From Pseudomonas yamanorum (GTDB taxonomy: Bacteria; Pseudomonadota; Gammaproteobacteria; Pseudomonadales; Pseudomonadaceae), in the NCBI RefSeq assembly GCF_900105735.1, contig NZ_LT629793.1, positions 6,324,001-6,388,000 of the forward strand: 64,000 bases of DNA, read 5' to 3'. Positions 45,454 to 54,049 of the stretch are shown here, one piece after another. The translations under genes and the position numbers were made by a program. The number at the start of each line of letters is the position of its first letter. Positions within the stretch are counted from its first letter, which is position 1. The notes below the pieces were generated by a model that saw only the letters and a list, made by a program, of their open reading frames with translations, had not been told where the DNA came from and did no database searches.

Positions 45454-45627
45454 ATGAATTACCTGATTTCGCTGGCCATCGGCCTGTTGGTCGGCGTGAT
45501 TTACGGTGCCCTGGACTTTCGCTCGCCCGCGCCTCCCGCCATCGCCCTGGTCGGGCTGATGGGCATGTTGATGGGCGAGAAGCTCTGGCCCATGGGCCGG
45601 CAAATGTTCAGCGCCTGGTTCTCCTGA
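45454..45627 (+). CDS. XapX-domain small membrane protein
   Basis: The 57-residue protein has two transmembrane helices (about 4-22 and 28-45) with the XapX features: IGLLVGVIYGALDFRSPAPPA and LVGLMGMLMGE. Such proteins often sit beside AraC regulators or oxidoreductases and have no known function. It lies 30 bases upstream of the oxidoreductase gene. GGAG stands close upstream of the ATG. Confidence 0.82.
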   Translation: MNYLISLAIGLLVGVIYGALDFRSPAPPAIALVGLMGMLMGEKLWPMGRQMFSAWFS

Positions 45628-45657
45628 AACCCTTTTTAACCTCGATGGATATTGGCC

Positions 45658-46617
45658 ATGAAAGCACTGCAATTTTCCGCCACCGGCGATCTCGCTGCCC
45701 TCGCTTACGTCGACGTCGCCACCCCGGTGCCGGCAGCGGGTGAAGTCCTGGTGCAGATCAAGGCCGCCGGGTTGAACCCCAGCGATGTGAAGAACGTGCT
45801 CGGGCGTTTTCCCTACACCACGTTGCCACGCATTCCCGGGCGGGACTTTGCCGGGGTGGTGGTGGACGGCCCGCAGGCACTGGTGGGCCAGGAAGTCTGG
45901 GGCACCGGTCGCGACCTGGGCTTTTTCGCTGACGGTTCCCACGCCCAGTACCTCACCGTGTCGGCCAAGGGCGTGGCGCACAAGCCCAGCCATTTGAGCT
46001 TTGCCCAGGCCGCCAGTCTCGGCGTGCCGTACACCACGGCGTGGGACGCCCTTGAGCGCAGTGGTGTAACTAAAGGCACGCGTTTGCTGGTGATTGGTGC
46101 CAACGGTGCCGTAGGCAGTGCGGCTTTGGCCCTGGCGAAAATCCGTGGGGCCCAGGTGCTCGGGGCCGTGCGTCGGCCGGAACAGGTCGAGGCCTTGCGC
46201 GATCAGGGTTTCGAGGGGCTTTTACTGGGCCAGCCGGAAGCGCTGGGAGGGCAGGTCAACGCGCTGTTCGGTACGGGCGCCGATGTGATCTTTGACACCA
46301 CCGGTTTCTGGCTGCCGGCCGCGGTGGCGGCCCTGGCACCTTTTGGCCGTATCGCAATCATTGCCGCGCCGGTGGACGGGCACGTGCAACTGCCGGCCCT
46401 CGCGTTGTACCGCAAGGGTGGTTCGGTGGTGGGGATCAATTCGTTGCTCTACAACTGCGAGCAATGCGCCGTAATGCTGGAGCAATTCGGGCGGTTCTTC
46501 GATGAGGATTTGCTGCCGCTGCCGACCGGTTTGCGGGAAGTGTCGCTGGCCGACGGTGTGAAGTGCTTTGAGGAAGTGAACCAGGGCAGTGCAGACAAGA
46601 TTATCTTCCTGCCCTGA
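45658..46617 (+). CDS. MDR-superfamily quinone oxidoreductase-like dehydrogenase
   Basis: The 319-residue protein fits the zinc-independent medium-chain dehydrogenase/reductase family: N-terminal GroES-like domain and a Rossmann domain with VIGANGAVGSAA for NAD(P)H. No zinc-ligand cysteines are seen in the expected places, so quinone or enal reduction is more likely than alcohol oxidation. It follows the XapX gene by 30 bases and may be controlled by the upstream AraC gene. Substrate unknown. Confidence 0.85.
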   Translation: MKALQFSATGDLAALAYVDVATPVPAAGEVLVQIKAAGLNPSDVKNVLGRFPYTTLPRIPGRDFAGVVVDGPQALVGQEVWGTGRDLGFFADGSHAQYLTVSAKGVAHKPSHLSFAQAASLGVPYTTAWDALERSGVTKGTRLLVIGANGAVGSAALALAKIRGAQVLGAVRRPEQVEALRDQGFEGLLLGQPEALGGQVNALFGTGADVIFDTTGFWLPAAVAALAPFGRIAIIAAPVDGHVQLPALALYRKGGSVVGINSLLYNCEQCAVMLEQFGRFFDEDLLPLPTGLREVSLADGVKCFEEVNQGSADKIIFLP

Positions 46618-46642
46618 CCCGCTCATTGTGGGCGCGGGCTTG

Positions 46643-46731
46643 TGTGGGAGCGGGCTTGCTCGCGAATACGGTGTGTCAGCCAATACATTCGGCACTGATC
46701 CACCGCTTTCGCGAGCAAGCCCGCTCCCACA
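46643..46731. repeat. Paired inverted REP element (GCGGGCTTGCTCGCGAA type)
   Basis: Perfect 24-base inverted arms at 46643-46666 and 46708-46731 lie between the convergent oxidoreductase and nucleoside permease genes, 26 bases after the former. It is of the same class as the pair at 53069-53158. Confidence 0.85.
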
Positions 46732-46743
46732 TTTGATCTTTAT

Positions 46744-47781
46744 TCAGGCTTCGGGAACGCCTTTTTCCCACGCCGACCAGTTCTTCAGAATCGCCTGTAC
46801 CAGCGGATTACCGGTGCGGTACAGGTTTTCCAGCGCCGGCACAAAACCGCCCTGGTCCGCGTACTTCAACAGGTTGTCCACTTCGCTGTAGCCCGGGTAC
46901 GGCCGATCAAAGTCGGAACCTGCCCGCACCACCGCCAACCGCTTGATATCCACCAACCCTTCACGGCTGGCGCGCAGCAACGCTTCGTAGGTGGAGTTGT
47001 CTTCCTGCTGGGTGGTGCAGTACACGCCCTTATTGTCCGTCAGCAGCTTGGTCCAGACCTCGGCGCGCTCACTCAGACGAGTCCCGGAGAACCAGGTATT
47101 GCCCGCCAGGGTATCGCACTGGGTGACCTGCGGCGGCTGATTGGCCGGCGCATACGGATAGTGTTTGCGCCAGGCCGTGGACTCCTTGCTTTCACTGAGC
47201 TCGACTTTCTGCGACAGCGCAAACGCTTTGGCTTGCAGCTTGGGATTGAGCTCGAACACTTCGGTCTTGTAGTCCAGTGGCGGCTTCTCGTTCGGCCCCT
47301 TGGTATTGATGCCGATATAGCCGGTCGGCCAATCCTTCGGCGCGTCCCGTGAATCCAGTTCCCACTGGGTACCGAATTCCACCAGGTAATGCGCCCACGC
47401 GGCGGTGCCGATGGTGCCGTGGTGCGGGTTGATCCCGGCAATCCCGGCAATCAGGAAGTAGCTTTGGCGCAGATCGAATTTGGGCGACAACGCCAGTGCC
47501 AGGGTCGAGGCGGCGGCGTTGGTCTGGCCCATGCCGGTGACCAGCAGGCAAACGTCCTGAGTGTTGCAGCGGATCACCGGATATTCGGCCGACAAGCCCG
47601 GCACACGCACTTCCTGCTTGAGCTCCAGGCGGTCGATCCAGTTCTGCGCCTCGGGGGCAAACATGGTGATCAGCATCACCTTGGGCTTGATCGGGGCCGG
47701 TGCATCGGCCAGCACGACCTGCGGCAACAGCGCCCCGGCGGCCAGGCCGATGGCGATTGAAAGGCGGGTAAAGGTCTTCAT
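46744..47781 (-). CDS. Purine nucleoside permease (NUP family)
   Basis: The 345-residue protein has a signal peptide (about 1-26) and fits the NUP family, which contains predicted periplasmic purine nucleoside uptake proteins. Recognisable parts are KVMLITMFAPEAQNWI near the mature N-terminus and the VTGMGQTNAAAST segment. The gene follows tsx by 20 bases on the same strand, so the two probably form an outer-membrane/periplasm nucleoside uptake unit. Biochemical role is from family knowledge. Confidence 0.86.
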   Translation of the reverse strand: MKTFTRLSIAIGLAAGALLPQVVLADAPAPIKPKVMLITMFAPEAQNWIDRLELKQEVRVPGLSAEYPVIRCNTQDVCLLVTGMGQTNAAASTLALALSPKFDLRQSYFLIAGIAGINPHHGTIGTAAWAHYLVEFGTQWELDSRDAPKDWPTGYIGINTKGPNEKPPLDYKTEVFELNPKLQAKAFALSQKVELSESKESTAWRKHYPYAPANQPPQVTQCDTLAGNTWFSGTRLSERAEVWTKLLTDNKGVYCTTQQEDNSTYEALLRASREGLVDIKRLAVVRAGSDFDRPYPGYSEVDNLLKYADQGGFVPALENLYRTGNPLVQAILKNWSAWEKGVPEA

Positions 47782-47801
47782 CTACTGCTCCTTGCTCACA
47801 C

Positions 47802-48758
47802 TCAGAATTGATAGCCCACGCCGGCGTAGTAACCCCAGCCGTTGGAGCGGGCGCGGAAATTACCGTCGCCAAAGTTCAGCTCGCTGCCGTCTTCCCAGTT
47901 ACCGCCGTTGTGGAAGTAACGGCCGACCAGGGTGAAACGCAGGTGAGTGAACGAATACAACAGCACGTTTGTTGCAACCAGGGCGTTGGCGGTGCGCGCA
48001 GGGTTGTCTTTGTGCAGGTCCGAGCCGAAATCGTAGTTGGTGAAGCCGATATAGGTCAGCGACGCACCATTGTCGAAGCTGCCGATGGGCACGATGTATT
48101 TCATCTGTGCACGGTAGCCGTCCCACGAATACTCGTTGCTGGCGCCGTAGTTTTCCCACTGGTAACGGCCGTAGAAGTTGGCCGACAGGTTGACCCGCGA
48201 GTGGGTCTCGATGTCGGTGCCCAGGCCGCTGTACAAGGTGTTGGCGCGGTTGTCCTTGTTGCTGCCGTGGTCGTAGATCCAGTCAAACGCTACATACCAT
48301 TCCTTGAACGGGCCGATGGCCAGGCTGCGGCCGGCGAGATAGTCGATGGAGATACGCGGCTCGTGCTCCATGAACACCGGGGAACCGTGGTCCCACGCAC
48401 CTTTGTCATTGCTGTTGCCGATGCCGAAGATCTTCGGGATGTCGACGTAGCCATACAGTTCGAACGGGCCCTTGCGGCCGAAGTATTCGTACTCCAGGTA
48501 CACGTCATCCGCGGGTTTGGGGCCGAAGCTGATGTCTTTGCTGCCGATCACCGTCAGGTCCTGATTGAACCAGTCCGACAGGTACACGCCTTTTTTTGAG
48601 GGGCTGGCTTCCGGGGCCAGGGTTTCGCCCTGTGCTGAGTCATCGGAGGGTTTTTCCTGCGCCAAAATGGGTGCGCTGAGTACTCCCGTAACGGTAGCCA
48701 GTAGCAGGGAAACAGCAAAAGGGGTGGCCGACACGGGCCGTCTGGAAGTGGGTTGCAT
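47802..48758 (-). CDS. tsx: Tsx-like nucleoside-specific outer-membrane channel
   Basis: The 318-residue protein has a signal peptide (about 1-33), a long N-terminal mature extension and a Tsx-type beta-barrel (FGRKGPFELYGYVDIPKIFG, and a terminal VGYQF ending in Phe). Tsx forms 12-strand barrels for nucleosides. It is followed by the nucleoside permease gene, which supports the call. An AGGGA lies 6 bases before the ATG. A perfect palindrome of the LacI/PurR type stands upstream. Confidence 0.88.
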   Translation of the reverse strand: MQPTSRRPVSATPFAVSLLLATVTGVLSAPILAQEKPSDDSAQGETLAPEASPSKKGVYLSDWFNQDLTVIGSKDISFGPKPADDVYLEYEYFGRKGPFELYGYVDIPKIFGIGNSNDKGAWDHGSPVFMEHEPRISIDYLAGRSLAIGPFKEWYVAFDWIYDHGSNKDNRANTLYSGLGTDIETHSRVNLSANFYGRYQWENYGASNEYSWDGYRAQMKYIVPIGSFDNGASLTYIGFTNYDFGSDLHKDNPARTANALVATNVLLYSFTHLRFTLVGRYFHNGGNWEDGSELNFGDGNFRARSNGWGYYAGVGYQF

Positions 48759-48832
48759 TGAAAATCCCTGTTCTTACGCGGTTGTGGCCCGATTCCTCGG
48801 GTTGAGGTGAACCTGGTGTCCAGGTTCGTTCC

Positions 48833-48844
48833 GCAAACGTTTGC
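48833..48844. promoter_or_regulatory. Candidate LacI/PurR-type operator upstream of tsx
   Basis: A perfect 12-base palindrome GCAAACGTTTGC lies 75 bases upstream of the tsx start (minus strand). The core fits LacI-family operators such as PurR sites. A purine-sensing repressor is inferred; no such gene lies in this window. Confidence 0.55.
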
Positions 48845-48982
48845 ACAGGTTGTACCAATTTGTGTCAATTGCATGAAGGAATTGAGAAAAGTGCGATTTA
48901 GTCGGCCTTATGGTCAGAAACGTAACGGAGCTGATGAACGCGACTGTGGCATCCTGCGGGACCTCGCACTGGGAGTCGTCCG

Positions 48983-49792
48983 ATGTTCGATCACTATTTG
49001 AAACGCTGGAACCTGACACCCGAGGGTGACGCCATCATCACCCCCGGCAGCGACCTGCTGCCGGTGCGCTGGGACGGGCAGCCGGCGATGCTCAAGATCG
49101 CCCGCGAGCCTGAGGAAAAGCTCGGCGGCGAGTTGATGACCTGGTGGGCCGGCGAGGGCGCTGCCCGAGTGTTTTTGCATGACGGCGATGCGGTGCTGAT
49201 GGAGCGCGCAACAGGCCCGGGTTCGCTGATGCACATGGCCCTCAACGGCCAGGACGATGAAGCCAGCCGCATTGCCTGCGCCACCGTGGCGTTGTTGCAT
49301 GCCCCGCGCCCGTCGCCACCGGCGGGCTTGCACTCATTGGAGCACTGGTTCCGCTCCCTGTGGCTCGCCGCTGAGGGCAAAGGCGGGCGGATACGCGAGT
49401 GTGCCGCCACGGCCCGCAGCCTGCTGGCTTCACCTCAGGAACCGGTGGTGCTGCACGGTGATGTGCACCACGACAACATCCTCGATTTCGGCCCCCGGGG
49501 CTGGCTGGCGATTGATCCCAAGCGGGTGGCCGGCGAGCGCGGCTATGACTACGCGAATTTGATCTGCAATCCGGATTTGCCCACTTGCACCGATCCGGCG
49601 CGATTTGCACGCCAGGTCGAGATCATCGCCGGTGCCGCGGGCCTGGAGCGCCAGCGCCTGTTGCAATGGGTGGTGGCGCACGCCGGCTTGTCGGCGGCGT
49701 GGTTTCTGGAGGATGACCAGCGACACCGCGCCGATAGGGAGCTGGAAGTGGCACGCCTGGCTCAGTGCGCCTTGGTAAACGGCAGCGCCTGA
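48983..49792 (+). CDS. Aminoglycoside phosphotransferase-like kinase (APH(6) type)
   Basis: The 269-residue protein resembles the aminoglycoside/hydroxyurea kinase family that includes streptomycin 6-phosphotransferases. It has the catalytic loop LHGDVHHDN and the metal-binding Asp in LAIDPKR, plus VRWDGQPAMLKIA in the N-lobe. Chromosomal homologues can phosphorylate streptomycin or other metabolites; the true substrate is unknown. A GGGAG precedes the ATG by 7 bases. Its end overlaps the convergent AraC gene by 31 bases. Confidence 0.82.
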   Translation: MFDHYLKRWNLTPEGDAIITPGSDLLPVRWDGQPAMLKIAREPEEKLGGELMTWWAGEGAARVFLHDGDAVLMERATGPGSLMHMALNGQDDEASRIACATVALLHAPRPSPPAGLHSLEHWFRSLWLAAEGKGGRIRECAATARSLLASPQEPVVLHGDVHHDNILDFGPRGWLAIDPKRVAGERGYDYANLICNPDLPTCTDPARFARQVEIIAGAAGLERQRLLQWVVAHAGLSAAWFLEDDQRHRADRELEVARLAQCALVNGSA

Positions 49793-50709
49793 TCACCGTT
49801 GCGGTTGAACAGGTACATCGCCGTCTCCCTGCGATACTCGCTGGGTGTCTGGTTCATCTCGATGCGAAAGTGCCGGTTGAAATTGGAGAGGTTGGCGTAG
49901 CCCACTTCAAAGCAGATATCGGCCACCGACATTTCGCTTTGCAGCAACAGTCGGCAGGCGCGCTGCACCCGGAACTTGCGCATCAGGTCGATAAAACCGT
50001 GGCCGGTAACGCGCTTGAAGAACCGCGAGAAGCCCGGCTCGCTCATGTCCAGGCGCTGGGCGATCACCGACAGCCGCAGGTCGCCGGTCAATTCCGTCAT
50101 CAGGTAGTCGAAAGCCTTGTGAATGCGCTCCGAACTGCGGGCGTCCAAGCTTGGCGTGTAACAGGCACTGGCCAGGCAATGGGCTTCCCCGGAAGGTGCC
50201 TGCATCAAGGTGTGCAGCAACTGGATGAACAGAATCAGGCGCGCCAGCCCCTGGGCGGGGCCGATGGATTCGAGGAGTTGCGCGGCCTTCAGTGCCGTCT
50301 CGCCGGTGAACTCCAGGCCGCGCCGGGCCCGGTCAAACAGGCCTTGCAGGTCGCCCAGCTCAGGCAGCGTGTTGCGCAGGGCCAGCAGCGCCGCACCGTC
50401 GAACTGCAACACCACATCGCGCCCCGTCAGGTATTCGCCCGGGGCCAGGTCGCCGATCCAGTCGTGGGGCAGGTCGGGGCCGATCAGCGCGACATGGCCG
50501 GCGCCAAACGCACCGATATAGTCACCCGCCACCAGCTTGCCGCTTCCCTGGCGGATCAGGTGGATTTCGAATTCGGGGTGATGGTTCCAGCGGGCGAGTT
50601 CGAACGGATAGTCATGTTCGTACCAGCGAAAGCCATGCTCGGGCTCGGCGAGAATCACTTCCAGCTCGGCGGGGCGCTGCTCGAAAAGGGCGGATCGGCT
50701 GGCTGGCAT
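49762..50709 (-). CDS. AraC-family regulator of the polyol locus (MtlR-like)
   Basis: The 315-residue protein has a cupin-like N-terminal sensor and an AraC double helix-turn-helix from about residue 205 (LRLSVIAQRLDMSEPGFSRF, then ISVADICFEVGYANLSNFNR with slight variation). The opening (MPASRSALFEQRP) fits MtlR of P. fluorescens, the activator of the mannitol operon. It is divergent from the binding-protein gene and a 12-base inverted repeat lies between them. AAGGG stands 8 bases before the ATG at 50709. Confidence 0.82.
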   Translation of the reverse strand: MPASRSALFEQRPAELEVILAEPEHGFRWYEHDYPFELARWNHHPEFEIHLIRQGSGKLVAGDYIGAFGAGHVALIGPDLPHDWIGDLAPGEYLTGRDVVLQFDGAALLALRNTLPELGDLQGLFDRARRGLEFTGETALKAAQLLESIGPAQGLARLILFIQLLHTLMQAPSGEAHCLASACYTPSLDARSSERIHKAFDYLMTELTGDLRLSVIAQRLDMSEPGFSRFFKRVTGHGFIDLMRKFRVQRACRLLLQSEMSVADICFEVGYANLSNFNRHFRIEMNQTPSEYRRETAMYLFNRNGDQALPFTKAH

Positions 50710-50794
50710 GGGCTTGGCCCTTCTGGGCTTTTTGGAATGGCACCAAAATACGCCCTTTGTCCAAGTAGCCGCTACCCCGGGTTTTGCCCGCCAC

Positions 50795-50836
50795 TGATAC
50801 TTTTTTGATCTTGGCGGTGCGGTTAAAAAAGTATCA
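50795..50836. promoter_or_regulatory. Candidate MtlR-type operator (two inverted half-sites)
   Basis: TGATACTTTTTT at 50795-50806 and its exact complement at 50825-50836 form a 12-base inverted pair 18 bases apart, between the divergent regulator and binding-protein genes. AraC-type activators often bind such sites. The T-run could also suggest a hairpin, but the promoter position argues for an operator. Confidence 0.55.
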
Positions 50837-50923
50837 GCCGGGCATCCGTCAGTCGTTTGTCCGGCCCAGGGCAAGCTGCTGTAATCGGGCCGTCAACAAC
50901 AAAAACAATAAGTGGAAACCGCC

Positions 50924-52234
50924 ATGTTCAAGATACCGAAAGCGCTGTTCCTGCTCTCCGGCCTCACACTCGCGATGGCCGCCCATGCGGCCGAAACCGT
51001 GACCATCGCCACGGTCAACAACAGTGACATGATCCGCATGCAACGCCTGTCCAAGGTGTTCGAACAGCAGCACCCCGAGGTGAAGCTCAATTGGGTGGTG
51101 CTCGAAGAAAATGTGCTGCGCCAGCGCCTCACCACCGACATCGCGACCCAGGGCGGCCAATTCGACGTGCTGACCATTGGCACCTACGAAACCCCGCTAT
51201 GGGGCGCCAAGCATTGGCTGGAGCCGATCACGCCGCTGCCCGCCGATTACGACGTGGAAGACATCTTCCCCGCAGTGCGCCAGGGGCTGTCGGTGAACAA
51301 CACCCTCTACGCCTTGCCGTTCTACGGCGAAAGCACCGTGACTTATTACCGCACCGACCTGTTCAAGCAGGCCGGCCTGACGATGCCGGAACATCCAACC
51401 TGGACCCAACTGGGCGAGTTCGCCGCCAAGCTACACCAGCCCACCAAGGACCAATACGGCATGTGCCTGCGGGGCAAGGCTGGCTGGGGTGAAAACGTCG
51501 CGCTGCTGAGCACCATGGCCAACGCCTTTGGTGCGCGCTGGTTTGACGAGCAATGGAAACCCGAGCTGACCAGCCCGGAATGGACCGCGGCGGCAAACTT
51601 CTACGTCAGCACCCTAAAGAACTACGGCCCGCCGGGCGTCTCCAGCAATGGTTTCAACGAAACCCTGGCGCTGTTCAACAGCGGCAAATGCGCGATCTGG
51701 GTCGACGCCAGCGTGGCCGGCTCGTTTACCACCGACAAAACCCAAAGCAAAGTCGCCGACAGCGTGGGCTTTGCCGCCGCGCCTACCGAAGTCACCGACA
51801 AGGGCTCGTCGTGGCTGTACGCCTGGTCCCTGGCGATCCCGGCCACCTCCAAGCACAAGGACGCCGCCAAAGCCTTCATCACCTGGGCCACCTCCAAGGA
51901 ATACATCCAGCTGGTGGCGGACAAGGAGGGCATCACCAACGTCCCGCCGGGCACGCGCCAGTCCACCTACAACGCGGCCTACCTGGCCGCCGCGCCTTTT
52001 GCCAAGGTGACCTTGCAGATGATGCAACACGCCGACCCGGCGCACCCGTCGGCCAAACCCGTGCCGTACGTGGGCATCCAATACGTGACGATCCCCGAGT
52101 TCCAGGCCATCGGCACCTCGGTGGGCAAGCTGTTTTCGGCAGCGCTCACCGGCGGCATGACCGTCGACAAGGCACTGGCCGAGGCGCAGTCCACCACCGA
52201 GCGCGAAATGAAACGCGCCGGCTACCCGAAATAA
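50924..52234 (+). CDS. ABC polyol-binding protein (MtlE/SmoE-like)
   Basis: The 436-residue protein has a signal peptide (1-22, ending AHA) and fits family-1 extracellular solute-binding proteins of the mannitol/sorbitol/arabitol type (MtlE/SmoE). Recognisable segments are QRLSKVFEQQHPEVKLNWV, QFDVLTIGTYETP and TPLPADYDVEDIFP. The ABC permease and ATPase genes that normally follow (mtlFGK) are absent; the next gene is a dehydrogenase. The protein may work with permeases encoded elsewhere. GGAAAC-type weak ribosome binding is seen before ATG 50924. Confidence 0.87.
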   Translation: MFKIPKALFLLSGLTLAMAAHAAETVTIATVNNSDMIRMQRLSKVFEQQHPEVKLNWVVLEENVLRQRLTTDIATQGGQFDVLTIGTYETPLWGAKHWLEPITPLPADYDVEDIFPAVRQGLSVNNTLYALPFYGESTVTYYRTDLFKQAGLTMPEHPTWTQLGEFAAKLHQPTKDQYGMCLRGKAGWGENVALLSTMANAFGARWFDEQWKPELTSPEWTAAANFYVSTLKNYGPPGVSSNGFNETLALFNSGKCAIWVDASVAGSFTTDKTQSKVADSVGFAAAPTEVTDKGSSWLYAWSLAIPATSKHKDAAKAFITWATSKEYIQLVADKEGITNVPPGTRQSTYNAAYLAAAPFAKVTLQMMQHADPAHPSAKPVPYVGIQYVTIPEFQAIGTSVGKLFSAALTGGMTVDKALAEAQSTTEREMKRAGYPK

Positions 52235-52256
52235 CCACCTCAGGGACACTGCATTC

Positions 52257-53030
52257 ATGAAACGACTGGAAGGTAAAAGCGCGCTGGTCACCGGCAGCGC
52301 CCGAGGCATTGGCCGGGCGTTTGCCCAGGCCTACATCAACGAAGGCGCCACCGTCGCCATCGCCGATATCAACCTGGAACGGGCCCGGGTTACCGCCACG
52401 GAGCTGGGCCCGAAGGCCTACGCGGTGGCGATGGATGTCACCGACCAGGCGTCCATCGACGCCGCGATCGCCGCCGTGGTGGCGCAGGCCGGCAAGCTCG
52501 ACATCCTGATCAACAACGCCGCCTTGTTCGACCTGGCACCCATCACCGACATCACCCGCGACAGCTTCGACCGGCTGTTCTCGATCAACGTCGCCGGTAC
52601 GCTGTTTACCTTACAGGCGGCTGCCAGGCAGATGATCAAACAGGGGTATGGCGGCAAGATCATCAACATGGCCAGCCAGGCCGGGCGCCGGGGTGAAGCG
52701 CTGGTGGCGGTTTACTGCGCGACCAAGGCGGCGGTGATCAGCCTCACGCAGTCGGCGGGGCTGAATCTGATCAAGCAAGGGATCAACGTGAACGCCATCG
52801 CACCGGGTGTGGTGGACGGTGAGCATTGGGACGGGGTGGACGCGATGTTTGCCAAGCACGAAGGGCTGCCGCTGGGCGAGAAGAAAAAACGCGTGGGGGC
52901 CGAGGTGCCGTTTGGGAGGATGGGCACGGCGGAAGACCTCACCGGGATGGCGGTTTTCCTCGCGTCCAAAGAGGCCGATTACGTGGTTGCCCAGACCTAC
53001 AATGTCGACGGCGGCAACTGGATGAATTGA
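52257..53030 (+). CDS. Sorbitol/L-iditol 2-dehydrogenase-like SDR (SmoS/PolS type)
   Basis: The 257-residue protein is a classical short-chain dehydrogenase with TGSARGIG cofactor loop, NNAA, and YCATK catalytic motif, and length near the SmoS/PolS enzymes that oxidise sorbitol or galactitol with NAD. It follows the polyol-binding protein gene by 22 bases, which supports a polyol substrate. The exact sugar alcohol cannot be read from the sequence. Confidence 0.87.
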   Translation: MKRLEGKSALVTGSARGIGRAFAQAYINEGATVAIADINLERARVTATELGPKAYAVAMDVTDQASIDAAIAAVVAQAGKLDILINNAALFDLAPITDITRDSFDRLFSINVAGTLFTLQAAARQMIKQGYGGKIINMASQAGRRGEALVAVYCATKAAVISLTQSAGLNLIKQGINVNAIAPGVVDGEHWDGVDAMFAKHEGLPLGEKKKRVGAEVPFGRMGTAEDLTGMAVFLASKEADYVVAQTYNVDGGNWMN

Positions 53031-53068
53031 GCCGGACGCATCTCCTTGAACCACCGCAGATCAAAAAA

Positions 53069-53158
53069 TGTGGGAGCGGGCTTGCTCGCGAATGCGGAGT
53101 GTCAGTCGCTGGATATGCTGACTGATATACCGCATTCGCGAGCAAGCCCGCTCCCACA
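53069..53158. repeat. Paired inverted REP element (GCGGGCTTGCTCGCGAATGCGG type)
   Basis: Perfect 29-base inverted arms at 53069-53097 and 53130-53158 lie between the convergent dehydrogenase and nrtR genes. Confidence 0.85.
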
Positions 53159-53194
53159 GTTTGATCTTCATTGCTCAGGGAAGGGGGCTTGGTC

Positions 53195-53902
53195 TTATTC
53201 GGCAAAGCTGCGATCAAAGAAGTACACCGCGCCAGGCTTCAGGTTCTCCACTGTCGCCTGCGGCCGTCCGCCTTCGCCATGCTTCTTGCGGCCCGTCTCC
53301 TGCAAGAAACCGGCCTCAGTCAACTTCAGCAACCGCTGGCGAATACTGGTCTTCAGCACCGGCCGCGCCAGCACCAGCGAGAAGATCGTAGTCGCCTCCG
53401 GTGCACTGAACTCATTGCCCAAAAACATCAACGGCAAGCTGCTGTACAACGACTTGGAAAACAGTCTTTCCTGTACCGCCGCCACAATCCCGTTGTGATC
53501 GAACGGCAACTTGACCGCGCCTGCCGCCACCGCCTCCAGCGAGAACCAGCGCTGATGCCCGGCCAGCGTCACTTCATCAGCCACGATCGCCAGGTAATAG
53601 GTCGACGAAGACCAGCAGCGCGGATCACGAAACGCATCACCCACCGTACCCACCTGCTCGCACCAGGCCAGCGCCAGGCCGACCTTGTCACTGGCCCGCA
53701 ACCGTTCCACGGCATCCTGAAGGCTCAGATCTTGCACGCCGCCATTCACCACCACGCCCGGCAACGCCCAGTGTCCGGCGAATGGCTCGGCTTCGCGCTG
53801 GTTGAGCAGGATCTTCAACTCCCCGGAGGCACGACAATAGAACAGCACGCACAAGTCCACGGTGTGCAGGTAGGCGCTAAGGGGTGGGGCGTGGTCTGGC
53901 AT
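53195..53902 (-). CDS. nrtR: NrtR, Nudix-related NAD-metabolism repressor
   Basis: The 235-residue protein has an N-terminal Nudix-like domain (LPGVVVNGGVQD in place of a full Nudix box) and a C-terminal winged helix-turn-helix, the NrtR layout. NrtR represses NAD biosynthesis genes and is released by ADP-ribose or related metabolites. It is divergent from pncA-pncB-nadE, the expected regulon, with an inverted repeat between. The catalytic Nudix residues look degenerate, as in known NrtR proteins. AGGA precedes the ATG. Confidence 0.9.
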   Translation of the reverse strand: MPDHAPPLSAYLHTVDLCVLFYCRASGELKILLNQREAEPFAGHWALPGVVVNGGVQDLSLQDAVERLRASDKVGLALAWCEQVGTVGDAFRDPRCWSSSTYYLAIVADEVTLAGHQRWFSLEAVAAGAVKLPFDHNGIVAAVQERLFSKSLYSSLPLMFLGNEFSAPEATTIFSLVLARPVLKTSIRQRLLKLTEAGFLQETGRKKHGEGGRPQATVENLKPGAVYFFDRSFAE

Positions 53903-54000
53903 GTCGGGTCCTGTTGGCAGCGGTGGGGCACAGTCTAACGGATCAAGCGGCGATGTCGTGTACTCGATCCAGCATAGGTAAATAAATGTTTCTTGCTATG

Positions 54001-54021
54001 AAAGTACATGACGTGTACTTT
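54001..54021. promoter_or_regulatory. Candidate NrtR operator
   Basis: Perfect 8-base arms AAAGTACA and TGTACTTT, separated by TGACG, stand 28 bases upstream of the nicotinamidase start and 98 bases upstream of nrtR. A further GTGTAC half-site is at about 53958. The position and dyad fit an NrtR site controlling the divergent operons. Confidence 0.65.
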
Positions 54022-54049
54022 TGTGTCCAGGCCACAGGAGAACACGCAG

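Noticed and set aside
50795..50836. Inverted pair read as a rho-independent terminator
   Set aside because: It lies between divergent genes rather than after a gene; an operator is the simpler reading.
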